A DNA stretch of 64,000 nt, from NCBI GenBank assembly GCA_016490735.1, contig JAEMWC010000263.1:80001-144000 (forward strand), in the 5' to 3' direction. The position numbers and the translations under genes are program-made. Positions 54,301 through 63,091 of this stretch are shown here, one piece after another (position 1 is the first letter of the stretch; every line of letters begins with the position of its first letter). The DNA comes from Pachyseris speciosa (Eukaryota > Cnidaria > Anthozoa > Scleractinia > Pachyseridae). The notes under the pieces were generated by a model that searched no databases, was not told where the DNA came from, and was given only the letters and a program-made list of their open reading frames with translations.

Positions 54301-54636
54301 GTAACTGCTCAAGTCTTACAATGTTTAGTGAAGAAGCTCACTAGGTTTCTTTGTGCCATACTAAATTACCTCAATCAACGCAGTTAAGATATTATAAATT
54401 TAAGCGTTATTCTCAGGAGAGAGGGAAACCAGCTACGCAGATAGAAGCTACAACGTGTTAAATGAATGGAAAGTGAAAGCTGATGAAAGTTGATGCATCA
54501 CTCTTGTGGATCGAGTCACCTTTCCGTTCCGCTGACCTTTGCGGTCATCAAATGCATGAATGTACTCAGTTTATTTTCACACACAAAAAACATACAGAAG
54601 AAAACATATTTGGACAAATCTATTTTAACTCACCAT
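42359..54636 (-). CDS. WDR61: WD repeat protein WDR61 / SKI8 (SKIC8)
   Basis: WDR61 is a WD40 propeller adaptor of the cytoplasmic SKI complex (exosome-linked RNA decay) and the nuclear PAF1 transcription complex. Exons in order: 54634-54636, 53826-53859, 50314-50419, 49666-49751, 48247-48343 (acceptor side at 48333), 47771-47919, 46206-46299, 44624-44717, 44314-44406, 43252-43330, 42359-42448. Taking exon 5 as 48247-48333, they sum to 915 nt, 304 aa plus stop; the human protein is 305 aa. All junctions are in phase with GT-AG borders. Recognisable words: [78 protein letters not shown], ending [14 protein letters not shown]. Exon 1 appears to carry only the ATG. Introns hold several transposons. 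Confidence 0.95.
42650..43225. repeat. Two tandem copies of a CCAAT-rich repeat (WDR61 last intron)
   Basis: Both halves (about 42653-42940 and 42942-43225) contain, in order, a GCGGTTTTCAATTGA-like start, TTGCTTTTGCTTTGGTTTTG, CTGTGATTGG, AAAACTCRCGCC, GAGAA..AAAACCAAA, TTTTCCGCGC, and GTGATTGG..AGTAATTGC. Two more copies are at 44845-45300 in the next introns. The unit carries several GATTGG words and inverted ends. Confidence 0.75.
43989..44188. repeat. TAGCCTG fold-back element with long purine and pyrimidine arms
   Basis: TAGCTTGCGCCGGCGGCAGG and GCGCCCGCCACGCAGGCTA bound a core of AAAGGAAAGGGGAGGGGGG, a GCGCGCGCGC stretch, and TTCCCTTTCCCTTTCTAGCG. It is the clearest member of the family. 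Confidence 0.75.
44845..45300. repeat. Two further copies of the CCAAT-rich repeat
   Basis: The same ordered words as at 42650-43225 (AGAGCGGTTTTCAA, GTGATTG, CAAAACTCGCGCCACTTT, GCCGGCT, AGTAATTGCTTTGGTTTTGG) occur twice here, the second beginning about 45060. Confidence 0.7.
45384..45795. mobile_element. 412-bp MITE with CCGTAAAAGCTCTATTAAG ends
   Basis: Perfect inverted ends CCGTAAAAGCTCTATTAAG and CTTAATAGAGCTTTTACGG are flanked by TA on both sides. Inside, GGGGGCTTATTAGAGAGG-like words repeat at least seven times. In the intron between WDR61 exons 7 and 8. Confidence 0.82.
46387..46833. mobile_element. 447-bp MITE with CAGGGGCACCCAA ends, copy 2
   Basis: This is the reverse-orientation relative of 5126-5571, with the same inner words (for example TTCGGTAGATATCTGTT here, AACAGATATCTACCGAA there). 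Flanks are ATTAAC and GTTAAC, a near-match six-base pair. Confidence 0.8.
47148..47290 (+). repeat. tRNA-Thr-like SINE copy
   Basis: GGCTTGTTAGCTCAGTTGG, then a CTGCACTGGTATCACAG anticodon arm whose loop puts GGT (Thr) in the anticodon place, then a B box GGGTTCAACTCCC and TATAAGCC. A T9 run sits between inverted AAGCCTGA and TCAGGCTT. The SINE body follows (TTTCACTACTGCCCAAG, GTTCATAACTACGACGATC). The body after the tRNA part argues for a SINE and not a working tRNA gene. Confidence 0.75.
48350..48715. repeat. Local duplication including part of WDR61 exon 5
   Basis: GAGCTGCTTTCCTGTTTCTA with AATCCCATATTCTGATGTGA in exon 5 (48269-48309) recurs as GAGCTGCTTTCCCGTTTCTA with AATCCCATATTCTGATGTGA at 48505-48544. 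The downstream stretch (CTAGAACTTTCTAATTAC to ACATGTATGTCAA) also occurs twice, at 48379-48453 and 48594-48664, and once inverted at 48558-48580. Confidence 0.85.
48835..48942 (+). mobile_element. 3' end of a LINE of the 12192-15645 family
   Basis: CGCCCAGAATAGCTATGCTA, GTTTATTTTTAGAAATG and AATAAAGTCAGTGTTGTTGT match the 3' UTR and GTT tail of the other copy in the same order. Only the tail end is present. Confidence 0.7.
50496..52504. mobile_element. piggyBac-type MITE (outer copy, split by a younger copy)
   Basis: It starts CCCATTGACTCTTACACCGG and ends GGAGTCAATGGG, flanked by TTAA at 50492-50495 and 52505-52508. The interior matches 19633-20633 but is interrupted at 50759-51773 by another family member. 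Without the insertion and one TTAA it is about 990 bp. Confidence 0.85.
50759..51773. mobile_element. piggyBac-type MITE (inner copy)
   Basis: It starts CCCATTGGCACCC and ends AGTCAATGGG, 1,015 bp, flanked by TTAA at 50755-50758 and 51774-51777. The outer element resumes immediately after, as AGAAATCATCATCGAAAAAC. Very similar to 19633-20633. No transposase. Confidence 0.88.
52722..52875 (+). repeat. Diverged tRNA-like SINE
   Basis: A box-like TAGCTCAGTTGGTTAGAGC, arm ATCGCACCGGTAAATCGCG, B box GGGTTCAAACCCC, then the SINE hairpin GTCCTGAATTTTTTTTCAGG and body words. The acceptor stem is only partly paired. Confidence 0.65.
53645..53790. repeat. Long imperfect palindrome in WDR61 intron 2
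   Basis: AAATTCCTTTGTCTTTAAAC and CCTAATTATTCAT on the left pair with ATAAATAATTAGGGTT and AGAAGACAAAGGAATTT on the right. AGGTCAAAATGAAATTC and AATTTCATTTTGACCT form outer arms. The total is about 60 paired positions. Confidence 0.75.
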
Positions 54637-54796
54637 GACTTAAAATCAGACGAAGAAAATCACCAGAAGTCAACCTGTCCACTTTCAAGGTTTCAAACAA
54701 CCGCCATTTTGAATCATGGGCGCAATTTTGTAGTCAGCGTTCGTCACAAAAAGCGCACTCTCAGTGTGCTTTGCGGATTCCTCGTTACTTTTCAAG
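54637..54796. promoter_or_regulatory. Bidirectional promoter WDR61 / COX7C
   Basis: The two start codons (54634-54636 minus, 54797-54799 plus) are 160 bp apart and diverge. The interval contains two CCGCCATTTTG/AAGATGGCG-like words (54702-54712 and 54795-54803), reminiscent of YY1-type sites that are common at housekeeping promoters. Transcription starts are not visible in sequence. Confidence 0.6.
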
Positions 54797-56798
54797 ATGG
54801 CGCTTGCTGGTAGAACACTCAATATTCTTGGCCGGTCTGCTACCCGTGTTCGCTCTACTGGAGTGCTGCGTTTGCGTTCAGAGTTTGCAGAAGGACCAGG
54901 GAACGTAAGTTTTGAAAGTTTTTGTATATTCCTTGGTTCTGCTTTGTAAACGCCACCGATGAGTTCTGTCATAAATTATGGTCACTGTGATAATATGTTT
55001 CATCGTAAGCTTAAACTTATATTGTGATCAGGGCAAAGTAATCGGGGATCGAATTATGTTTTGTTAACGGCATTTCAAACCCGGCCATTCATGTTTTGTT
55101 TGACTTAAAGCGTTTACATTTTAATTTATTTTACACGGTTTGCGCTATGTTGTTGTTCAATTTTATCCTTGGTTCAATTTTTATTTTCTTTTGTTCTTGT
55201 GTATGGTAATGTATGATAATGACTACAAAACAAAGGTAAATAAAAACTGAACCAAGGATAAAATTGAACCACAACATTTACACTGGTGTCTGGTGTCTGT
55301 CGGATCAGTTTCATGCAGTTCTTCTTAGCTAAGTGCGCATTGTATTCATGTCGTACCAAAGTGCGGTTGTAACACCATTCATTGTTCCTATCAAAACCCC
55401 TTGGACCTGGCTTATTTCAACGATGCCTTGATATAGATGTTGTTCCACCGTAATTTAGGACAACTTTGAACAGAGTCATTCAGTACTTGGTGGGGGAGGG
55501 GGGTAAACATGTGAAAGCTGCAGAGGAAGGGCAGGAGGAGTTTGAATCTGCCTGATCTCTCCCCACAGAAGAATCGTAAACCGCCATGAGACTATGTGAT
55601 ATGTGCGGTATATAAATCTGTCAATGTTACCATTACAGTGGAACCCCATTAACATGGCCACCAATGTGCCATGAGAATTTGGCCGTATAACAGGGTAGCA
55701 ACAAATTTCATGGCTGGTCTCTTTCAAGTGAGATGAACATAACTAAATAAATTTTTACAAAAGGGAACAAACTGCTATGTTATTGTTTCTCAAGATTTGT
55801 CATTGCTTCTGTCCATTGAAAGGCACGTTTGATTTGAGTGGCTCTATTAACATGGTGAATTCATAGGGGAGTATACCTCTTGGGCTTTCACAATTTAGCT
55901 GTTGGCCGCATTAATGAGCGTGGCTGCATTAGCAGGGTTTTCTAATGGGAAAATTTATCCATGGGCATTTTGCCAGGACAAAAAAGTGGCTGTAATTATA
56001 AGAGGTGGCCACATCAATGAGGTTGCTGTATGGTTGGGCTCCACTATACCTACTCTCTGAATCCTTTTGTAGTTCCAACCACTTTCATGTTGGCCCTCAC
56101 CTTTTCGCACTTCAAATTTTGCCAATGAAAATTGTTATGCAAGAATGTCGCAAATTTGATCATTTTTCCTACTATTTCCCACCATCAGACACCGTTTGAA
56201 GGGCTGAGTGCAGAAAGGGTCTGTGCATTTTTGCGCCAAATTTCAAATTTCCCTTTTTTTTATCAAAACCTCAATGATTTATTGAATTACAGACAAATTC
56301 ATGTTAATCGCATAAATAATAGATAATTTGTTGAGCTTTTTATTAAAATTAGATGAAATTTGGTTAAATAAAACATGTAGACCCTTTCTGCACTCAGCCC
56401 TTCATTTTATCTCAATTCCTGCTCCCTTTATTTTAAAGTTCACAACCACTGATCACTAAGCATCTCTCATTAATTTCATTTGGTACAAGTGAACAAGTTT
56501 ACTTTCTCAAGGCAAAATTTTCACCTTTCAAGATCTTTAGGAAACACTGTCGTTTGACACTACTGGGACCAGAAAAGTGTTTTGTATCAATGAGGTGTGC
56601 AGGCATCACATCCAACTTTTCACCATGCAAATTGTGACTAGTGAACATCCTACCTACCTATTTTATTTGCAGAACATGCCTTTCCAGACCAAGAACAAGC
56701 CAAGACTTCTGGCCACCATGATCCTGTACCTAGGAACAATGTTCACATTGCCATTTATCGCTGTGAGATTCCAAATGGCCAAGCAGGGTGGAAAATAA
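54797..56798 (+). CDS. COX7C: Cytochrome c oxidase subunit 7C, mitochondrial
   Basis: COX7C is a small single-span subunit of respiratory complex IV in the inner mitochondrial membrane. Exon 1 is 54797-54904 and exon 2 is 56673-56798, joined in phase 0 after EGPGN with GT-AG borders. The precursor is 77 aa. Residues 1-28 are Arg/Ser-rich without acids (MALAGRTLNILGRSATRVRS), a mitochondrial targeting peptide. Then EGPGNNMPFQTKNKP aligns with the EGPGKNLPFSVENK of the family, followed by the membrane helix LLATMILYLGTMFTLPFIAV and a short basic tail ending KQGGK. The human precursor is 63 aa, so the leader is longer here. AATAAA overlaps the stop codon. The 1.77-kb intron holds a palindrome and a MITE. 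Confidence 0.95.
55148..55280. repeat. Palindrome in COX7C intron
   Basis: TGTTGTTCAATTTTATCCTT with GGTTCAATTTTTATTT pairs with AAATAAAAACTGAACCAAGG and ATAAAATTGAACCACAACA. The arms are about 38 bp with few mismatches and the loop about 55 bp. Confidence 0.8.
56197..56404. mobile_element. 208-bp MITE in COX7C intron
   Basis: TGAAGGGCTGAGTGCAGAAA and TTTCTGCACTCAGCCCTTCA are inverted ends, extended by GGGTCT/AGACCC. Flanks are TT and TT. The first nine bases match the terminal repeats of U1 and U2, which suggests one superfamily. Confidence 0.82.
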
Positions 56799-57309
56799 AG
56801 TCAAGCTCGACCACAAGAAAAACATTTAGAATGTAGTGGTTGTCAAGATATAAATTGCTTTGTTTCAAGCATGTAATTTTCCAGTTGTTGTGAACATTAT
56901 TTTCTTAACAGAAACTTTGTTGTAACTCGGTAAAGCTGATGATCATTGGTTTGTCAATTATTATATACTGATTGAGTGTGTAAAATAGAGGTTTTGAAGC
57001 TGAAATTGTTGGATTAATCCAAATAAACAGATTGTGAGCCTTGTAGCCTCTGTCAAGTTTCTGTCTCCTTTTTACATGATAGAGTTTTGTCATGCCATTG
57101 TCATACCTCTCCAGCATATTAAAGCGGTGGATTGAAAGTAGAAAAATTTATTATCATCCAAGCTCTCCCTAAAGTTTAAGTTAATGTTTGGTTATTTTTT
57201 TTGTGGTTGTTGTTTTATAAGAACATGAACAAAATGAACAGAAGGTTTAGTGCACAAGTCTTGCAGAGCCATTGATTGTTTTGTTCGGTTCACTACAGTC
57301 AATCTATGT

Positions 57310-57545
57310 CACGCATGAAAAAATTCAGGCTTGTACGGGATTCGAACCCACGAATGGCTTGTTAGATCAGTCGGTAGAGCACTGCACCGGTATCGCAGAG
57401 GTCGTGGGTTTGAATCCCGTACAAGCCTGAATGCTTTTTCAGGCTTTATTTTCACTACTGCTTAAGTAGTGTTCATAACTGCGATGATCAGTCACATATT
57501 TAATCATTCATCCGCAGTTCAAATATATGATTTTCATATATTCAT
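57310..57545 (+). repeat. tRNA-Thr-like SINE with an inverted fragment upstream
   Basis: The tRNA-like part is 57356-57427: acceptor arms GGCTTGT and ACAAGCC pair perfectly, the arm CTGCACCGGTATCGCAG places GGT as anticodon, and the B box is GGGTTTGAATCCC. A hairpin with T5 (AAGCCTGAATGC ... TCAGGCTT) and the SINE body follow, to 57545. Just upstream, 57322-57353 is an inverted fragment (CAGGCTTGTACGGGATTCGA) complementary to the T arm and 3' end. C instead of U before the anticodon and the attached body argue against a working tRNA. Confidence 0.75.
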
Positions 57546-57701
57546 TCTCAAAATACTGTAACTTAGCCACTAATATGGACGACACAAACTTTTCCCGCAA
57601 ACACTGAACTAGAGAAACTTCAGTAGACAATTAACACCGATTTAGCTGCTGCTGACAAATGGAATGATGGTCATGGGCAACTCACAAACTTCGAAACGAT
57701 A

Positions 57702-58118
57702 GGCCCTATTTATATGGAGAAAAGTTGTCCCGGGTAAGAGGGTCACCCTCCCAGCCGAGTCAACTTTAGCGAGCGTTTATTTGAGAAAAAGTTGACCCCT
57801 TTACCCGAGTCAACAGCTGGCCGTCCAATGACAACAGCGCTCGCGTATGCTCTTCAGATTGTCTCGCCTTGACCGAGTTCAGTGCGAGTTGACCCGGCTG
57901 GGTTAGCCAAAATGTTAGCCCAGCTAGGAGGGTGACCCTACCATAGTAAAAGGGTGACCCGCCAAGCCAGGAGCCCAACAAGCCAACTGTTTGTTTCTCA
58001 TGTGAACGGTTCGCTAAGTATTGTAAGGGAATGTAAGAAAACTTGGCTCGCCCAGGGTAGCTTGGGTAGGTGAGTGACCCTTCCACCCTCAACAAGTTTT
58101 CTCCATATAAATGGGGCC
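57702..58118. mobile_element. Harbinger-like MITE with GGGTGACCC interior
   Basis: GGCCCTATTTATATGGAGAA and TTCTCCATATAAATGGGGCC are inverted ends, extended by AAGTTGT/ACAAGTT. Flanks are ATA and TTA, so a TWA-type duplication is only approximate. The interior reuses GGGTGACCC, GAGGGTCACCC and AGTTGACCC words. Confidence 0.72.
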
Positions 58119-58239
58119 TTACTCTTCTGCAAGTTAAATATTTGACAAGCAGATCGACCATGTGGTGAGAAAGCTAACAGGCAACAGGCACATCTGAGAA
58201 ACATTCTACCTCTTGAGATAAAAAAAAAATCTTCAGTTC

Positions 58240-59275
58240 AATCGTTTGTTGTCCCCTAGTTTGACTACAGCCTGTCTGGCATTTCTACATATGCAGGTGA
58301 TTGTGTAGACAATTTGCAGTTGTATGTAAACCAAGACTTAGAAAATGTCCACAATTGGTTGAGAGCAAACAAACTTACGCTAAATATGACTAAAACCGAG
58401 TTTATGCTCATCGGTTCAAGGCAGAGATTAAGTACTCTCACAGATTCTCCGACACTCACAATTAATAATAATCAAGTTAGCCAGGTCACCACCGCAAAAT
58501 CTCTTGGAGTGACCATCGATAACAAACTCGACTGGAGCGGTCACATCGATAAACTAACGAAGAAGATCGCTTCTGGAATTGGGGCAATAAAACGAATAAG
58601 ACACCTTGTCCCTCAAGCGACTTTGCATCTAATATATCAAGCTCTGATTCAGCCACATTTTGACTATTGCAGTATTGTTTGGGGAAACTGTGGGATAACT
58701 CTGCAGAACAAGGTACAAAAACTACAAAACAGAGCAGCCCGTGTTTTGACTTATTCAAATTATGATGCTGATGCCTGTCACTTGTTTGAGCACCTGGGAT
58801 GGAAAAACCTAGCTTCCCAACAACAAATACAAAGAGCCATAATGGTCTATAAGTCTCTGCACGGTTTAGCTCCAGACTATTTATGTTCAAAATTTGAAAG
58901 GCGAGAAAACACCTATAACCTAAGAGACTCTGAGAATAAACTTAATGTTCCATTGCCGCGCACAAACTACTATAAAAATAGCTTCAGCTATAGTGGTGCC
59001 ACTCTTTGGAACAGTCTTCCATGTGACGTAAGACAAGCAGAGTCTCTTAGGATATTTAAACGTTTAATTAAAGAAGTACGTTGAGGCACGGCATTCGTGG
59101 AAAGCAGCTTTTAGTTAGGTCCATGTTTTAAAAGTATAGTGTTTTATAAATAGTATAATTAAGTATAGTGTTTTATAAATAGTATTTGAGTATTTTATCC
59201 ATTTAATGCATTACTTGTAGCTGATGAATTGTCCGTGGGTAAATAAAGACTATCTATCTATCTATCTATCTGTAG
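58240..59275 (+). mobile_element. 5'-truncated LINE relic, C-terminal reverse transcriptase
   Basis: The frame from about 58260 reads STYAGDCVDNLQLYVNQDLE: the catalytic YADD box has become YAGD. It continues as NVHNWLRANKLTLNMTKTEF, AKSLGVTIDNKLDWSGHIDK, PHFDYCSIVWGNCG and ATLWNSLPCDVRQAESLR to a stop at 59084. The 3' UTR ends in (TATC)n at 59247-59272. The family is that of 1948-2730. 5' truncated, so not mobile. Confidence 0.88.
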
Positions 59276-59640
59276 TAAAACCTCACCCCAAAACTGGAAA
59301 AAGTTAACGAGAGAGCCCTTTGCTTTGTATTCAAAGACAGAAGTGTAGTTTTATTCAGACCTACTTAGCAAATTTGGTACCTTCTCACTATACGAGAAAG
59401 AATTGTCTGCTATGTCTTTAGGGTTCTTAGTGAACCACGGAAACAACATCCCCGTTAACCTAAAAGGAATTACTGAAGCGAAGGGCTACTACCTATGATT
59501 TGCGCAGAAATGATATTCTTACCATACGTAAGGTCAACTCTACCGGGCAAGGCTTAAGATCCTGGTGGTACCTATTGTAGCTCCGATATTATGGAATGAA
59601 TTGTGATGCACTGAGACGCGAAACTTTAAAAAACGTTTGC
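59275..59640 (+). mobile_element. Decayed LINE C-terminal fragment
   Basis: EKVNERALCFVFKDRS can be read in one frame near 59299-59346, a pattern usual before the end of LINE ORF2, then stops and frameshifts follow. It abuts the TATC tail of the preceding relic. Confidence 0.45.
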
Positions 59641-60887
59641 AATAGATTGGCATAACAAAGTTGTCATCACATATCATCCTCTACGTTTTGATGTTACCTG
59701 TACCTGGGAACACTGCCAGTGGACGTATCCCCCTCACCCACTGGGAACACTGCCAGTGGTCGGAATTACGTTTTTTAATGAACGAGACCAGTGACACCTA
59801 GTTTGGTCGATAAACACTTTTCAGGTGTTTCGACCGTGTAATTAATGGTTGATTTTCGTTGATCGCGATTTATTTTTATTAACTTTAATCGCTGTAGTGA
59901 CGGTAACGCATTGCCGCTCGTTTTCAAAAAGGTCGGGTTTTTTTAAATGCAAAAGACATTTCGTAACATAACTTGAAGAGTGTAAACTTCTTAATGTCAA
60001 ATTCCGGTTTTTGCTCATTCTCGCAATTGTTTTTTCAAGCTTTTCAAGGAAATGTGAACGGTTCCATTTATGCACATTACGAGGTTTGTGATTTGTGCGT
60101 GCTTCCCATCTAGGAGGCCCAATTTCAGTCAAAATGTTATTAGCACCTGTGATACTTCCTTCATTTAATATTTCCTTGTAAAGCTTGAAGACTGGCCTTC
60201 AAAACTTGATTTGCAATTTACTTGGAAACGCTCTTACAGAATTTTTTGCTTAATTTGACCTACAAGCTGGGGAACTTGAGTAGTTTACACTATTTAAGTT
60301 AGGTTATGAAATTTCTTACTGGATTTTGAGATAATTGACCTTCAAAATGAGCGCCCAAGCGTCATCGTCGCTATGGTAAAAGCCGTGACTTGGAAACCAA
60401 TGAGAAAAGAACCTTTGATCATACGTCAAGAAGATGCTGTAGTGTCATTGAAATCGAAGCTTGTCTTTTTACAGGAAGTCTTGATTTCAACAAGTACACC
60501 CAAAAGCTAAAAATCTGATGCGAGCCTCCTTAAGCAAGAATCGGACTTGTCTGAATTTGCTGGGGCTCAGTGGATTCTAGAAGTGGGTGAACATTCTTTT
60601 GGAATGAGCTCATCTCTCTTGACTTCTTTTGCTAACCTGAAAACAAAATACAAATTCAATTTCTTCTTCGGGAATTAACATTATAATTATAATTCAAAAA
60701 ATTAAGAGGAGGGGCTTCGATAGTCCATAACATTTCAAGTGATCTCAATGACTTTTATCGCTAAATGCGTATGGTCTTGATATAGCGGCATGGAGACGAG
60801 TATTTATGCCATAACCAGATTGCTATATACATTAGCTGTGTTTACCATGCAAAAATATAAACGCAGGACAATATCGGAAAACCTTAC
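59641..60887. other. Unassigned sequence
   Basis: GGGAACACTGCCAGTGG occurs twice at 59706-59760. A basic 96-codon open frame on the minus strand (59842-60132) shows no recognised motif and I do not call it. The lower part may be 3' sequence of the small-gene candidate at 60540-60948. Confidence 0.4.
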
Positions 60888-60948
60888 CTTCAGAAACAAA
60901 AAATATAGGACCATTCGTCTCTGCAGGCTCCATGACTCCATTCGTCAT
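60540..60948 (-). CDS. Candidate small two-exon gene (weak)
   Basis: A possible first exon at 60888-60948 starts MTNGVMEPAETNGPIFFVSE and ends at a good GTAAGG donor. A possible acceptor lies near 60632: with AG at TTAG the frame continues AKEVKRDELIPKECSP and stops within about 22 residues; with the alternative AG at TCAG it stops at once. I recognise no family. It may be a first exon whose partners I missed, or a chance ORF. Confidence 0.25.
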
Positions 60949-62186
60949 ATATAAATACATACATAAAACAAGGGAGAAGGAAATATACGAGTTAAAAATG
61001 ACAACTATGATCTGGTCATCAGAAACATTAATGACAATCTTGAGATAAATTCCTCAGTCTCAGTGAGGAATCGTAAAGGTTTAAAAAAAAAACATTTCCG
61101 AACGAAAAGATTCAACGAAACTGAATTCATTTTAGCAAAAGCAAAGTTGAGCTAGGTCGCGCGTTCGAGCTGAACTGACGGATCAAACCATGTTATTCGT
61201 TTTCTTGTTGCTAGCATTAGCCCACAAACGAAAAACGTCTAGCGTAGACTTAATGATATGGCAAAGTACTCAATAGTTCAAGGAGAACCTAACCTGCTGG
61301 GCTCCTGATTCCTGATGCACAGCACGAAGACACCAAGCCAGAAAAACGTGAAACAGTGATTAAATCTAATGGCTATGCCTTATGACTCATCTCTTTTTTA
61401 ATAAAAATTCATGATGTGATCTGCAATGAAAAATATTTTGATCAACTAGCACTACACGAATTTTCGGTTTTTCGTCTCACCTTGCATTCCGCATCAAAGG
61501 CGTGCAAACTTCTTTGACATGTTTTGTGATGGTTGTAGTTTTTTTCTCACCTTTGAGCTTTCTTTCACTTGCGTCAAAGGTTTTATGCCTTTGATACGCA
61601 TCAAAAGGTACCTATCAACAAACCAAACTGTAACATTTTACAGTATTTTTATGGTGATTTTGACATCAATCGATAGCACATTACCTTTGACTAGGCCGGC
61701 TTTACCACTCTTGACCTTTGACTTGTTCAGAAAGGTGAGATACAGTCATTTTTCGTTCAGTACCGATGGGAACGATACTGACGATAATTAGTGCGTTGGC
61801 ACAGTTTACTTGTCAGAATAAATCTTTGTCATTCCAGGCCCTTTGTCATATTTTTTGTAATTTGGCGTTCAATGAAATGTTTTACCTTACGACAAAGGCA
61901 CCGCATTACTTTAATGTAACTTCATCATACACATCACAATATATCATCACAGTACGTACACTGGGGTAACGAAATTTTACTGAAGGATTCGTACTCCGCT
62001 GGGAGTAACTAATTCGGCCCGTTCTTCAGGATCACATTTTTAGTTACACATGTAGAACAAGGGGCTAATCACTGGCGTTATAACCTGAGGGATTAAGTTA
62101 AAAGAGAGAAGTGAAAAGCTTGGATACCAACAACTTCATTCGGCCTGCAATTTCAAATGAATAATTTCAAGGAATTTTTTCGGCTC
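60949..62186. other. Unassigned intergenic sequence
   Basis: No exon, tRNA-like sequence or inverted-repeat element could be supported. CTTTGA/TCAAAG words recur between 61490 and 61740. Confidence 0.4.
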
Positions 62187-62337
62187 TACCTCGGTGTAGA
62201 AACCTGTGAGACTCACGAATGACGTACATCAAAGAAAACAAAGCATTCTAAAGACCTCTCTAAACAATAGCGTAAAGCAAAACATTAACAATACCTCCAA
62301 AACAAAGAAAACCTCGCCAGGTTTTTACACCGAGGTA
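62187..62337. mobile_element. 151-bp MITE with TACCTCGGTGTARAAACCTG ends
   Basis: TACCTCGGTGTAGAAACCTG on the left pairs with CAGGTTTTTACACCGAGGTA on the right with one mismatch. The interior is AT-rich without ORF. Confidence 0.75.
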
Positions 62338-63091
62338 AACCCTTTTTTTTTTCTGGTTAAGGTTGAGGTTTGCTTTTAATCTGGCTTCATCCACCATGAA
62401 GTTCTTTCTCAGTTCTGTTGCTCTCTTCCCTTCCCTTGCAGTGACGGTCGGATAAACCTCAAAAGCAACTTTATTTCATGTAGCTAGACGTTCGAGTTGT
62501 TTATCTGACTTATTTCATCATAATTAAGAAATGTTTTTCATTTAAAGCGCACATCCACGAAGGCAATAGCTGGCTAATTAGTACAGGTTCTCATGCAACT
62601 CTCACAGGGTGCAGAGGAGTTCGGTTCGATCGTACACGACAAAGTCCGAACAAAGTCTCACCTTGTTAATTCCAAAATATGTTTACTTTGTACGATAAAG
62701 ATTGTCGAAATGAAATCCTTCTGATTTGTGAACGTTTTTTGCTTCCATATCTTTCTCCTCTTGCGTCCTTCAAGAAATGGGATTAAGAGACAAGAGATCG
62801 CTTAAGTGAGGTTAGAACCCGAATAGAAAATTTCAAACCATCAAATCTCAAAGTGGTTGTAGTAGCCTGGGTAGGGAGTAAGGGAGTAAGGGAGGGGTAC
62901 CCCTGGTTCCTCCGGCCCAGGTATGGTGTGAGAAAGGTGTCCCCCCCCCCCGGGAGAACCCAGCGGACTTGTCCCCCTCACCCCCTTGTACAAGTACATT
63001 GCCTAGGATCCAACTCACTGAGAGATAACTAGACATTGAAAAGATCAGAACTAAACTTCATGTGAATCTTTATTCAAAATGTACATCAGCA

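Noticed and set aside
54685..54972. 95-codon minus-strand ORF over the COX7C first exon
   Set aside because: It is the antisense shadow of the COX7C coding exon and promoter.
59842..60132. 96-codon basic ORF on the minus strand
   Set aside because: No recognised motif, no splice support, and the length is within chance for this AT-rich DNA.
62396..62455. MKFFLSSVALFPSLAVTVG, signal-peptide-like short ORF on the plus strand
   Set aside because: Only 19 codons before a stop, no supporting exon, and it overlaps a pyrimidine tract; likely chance.
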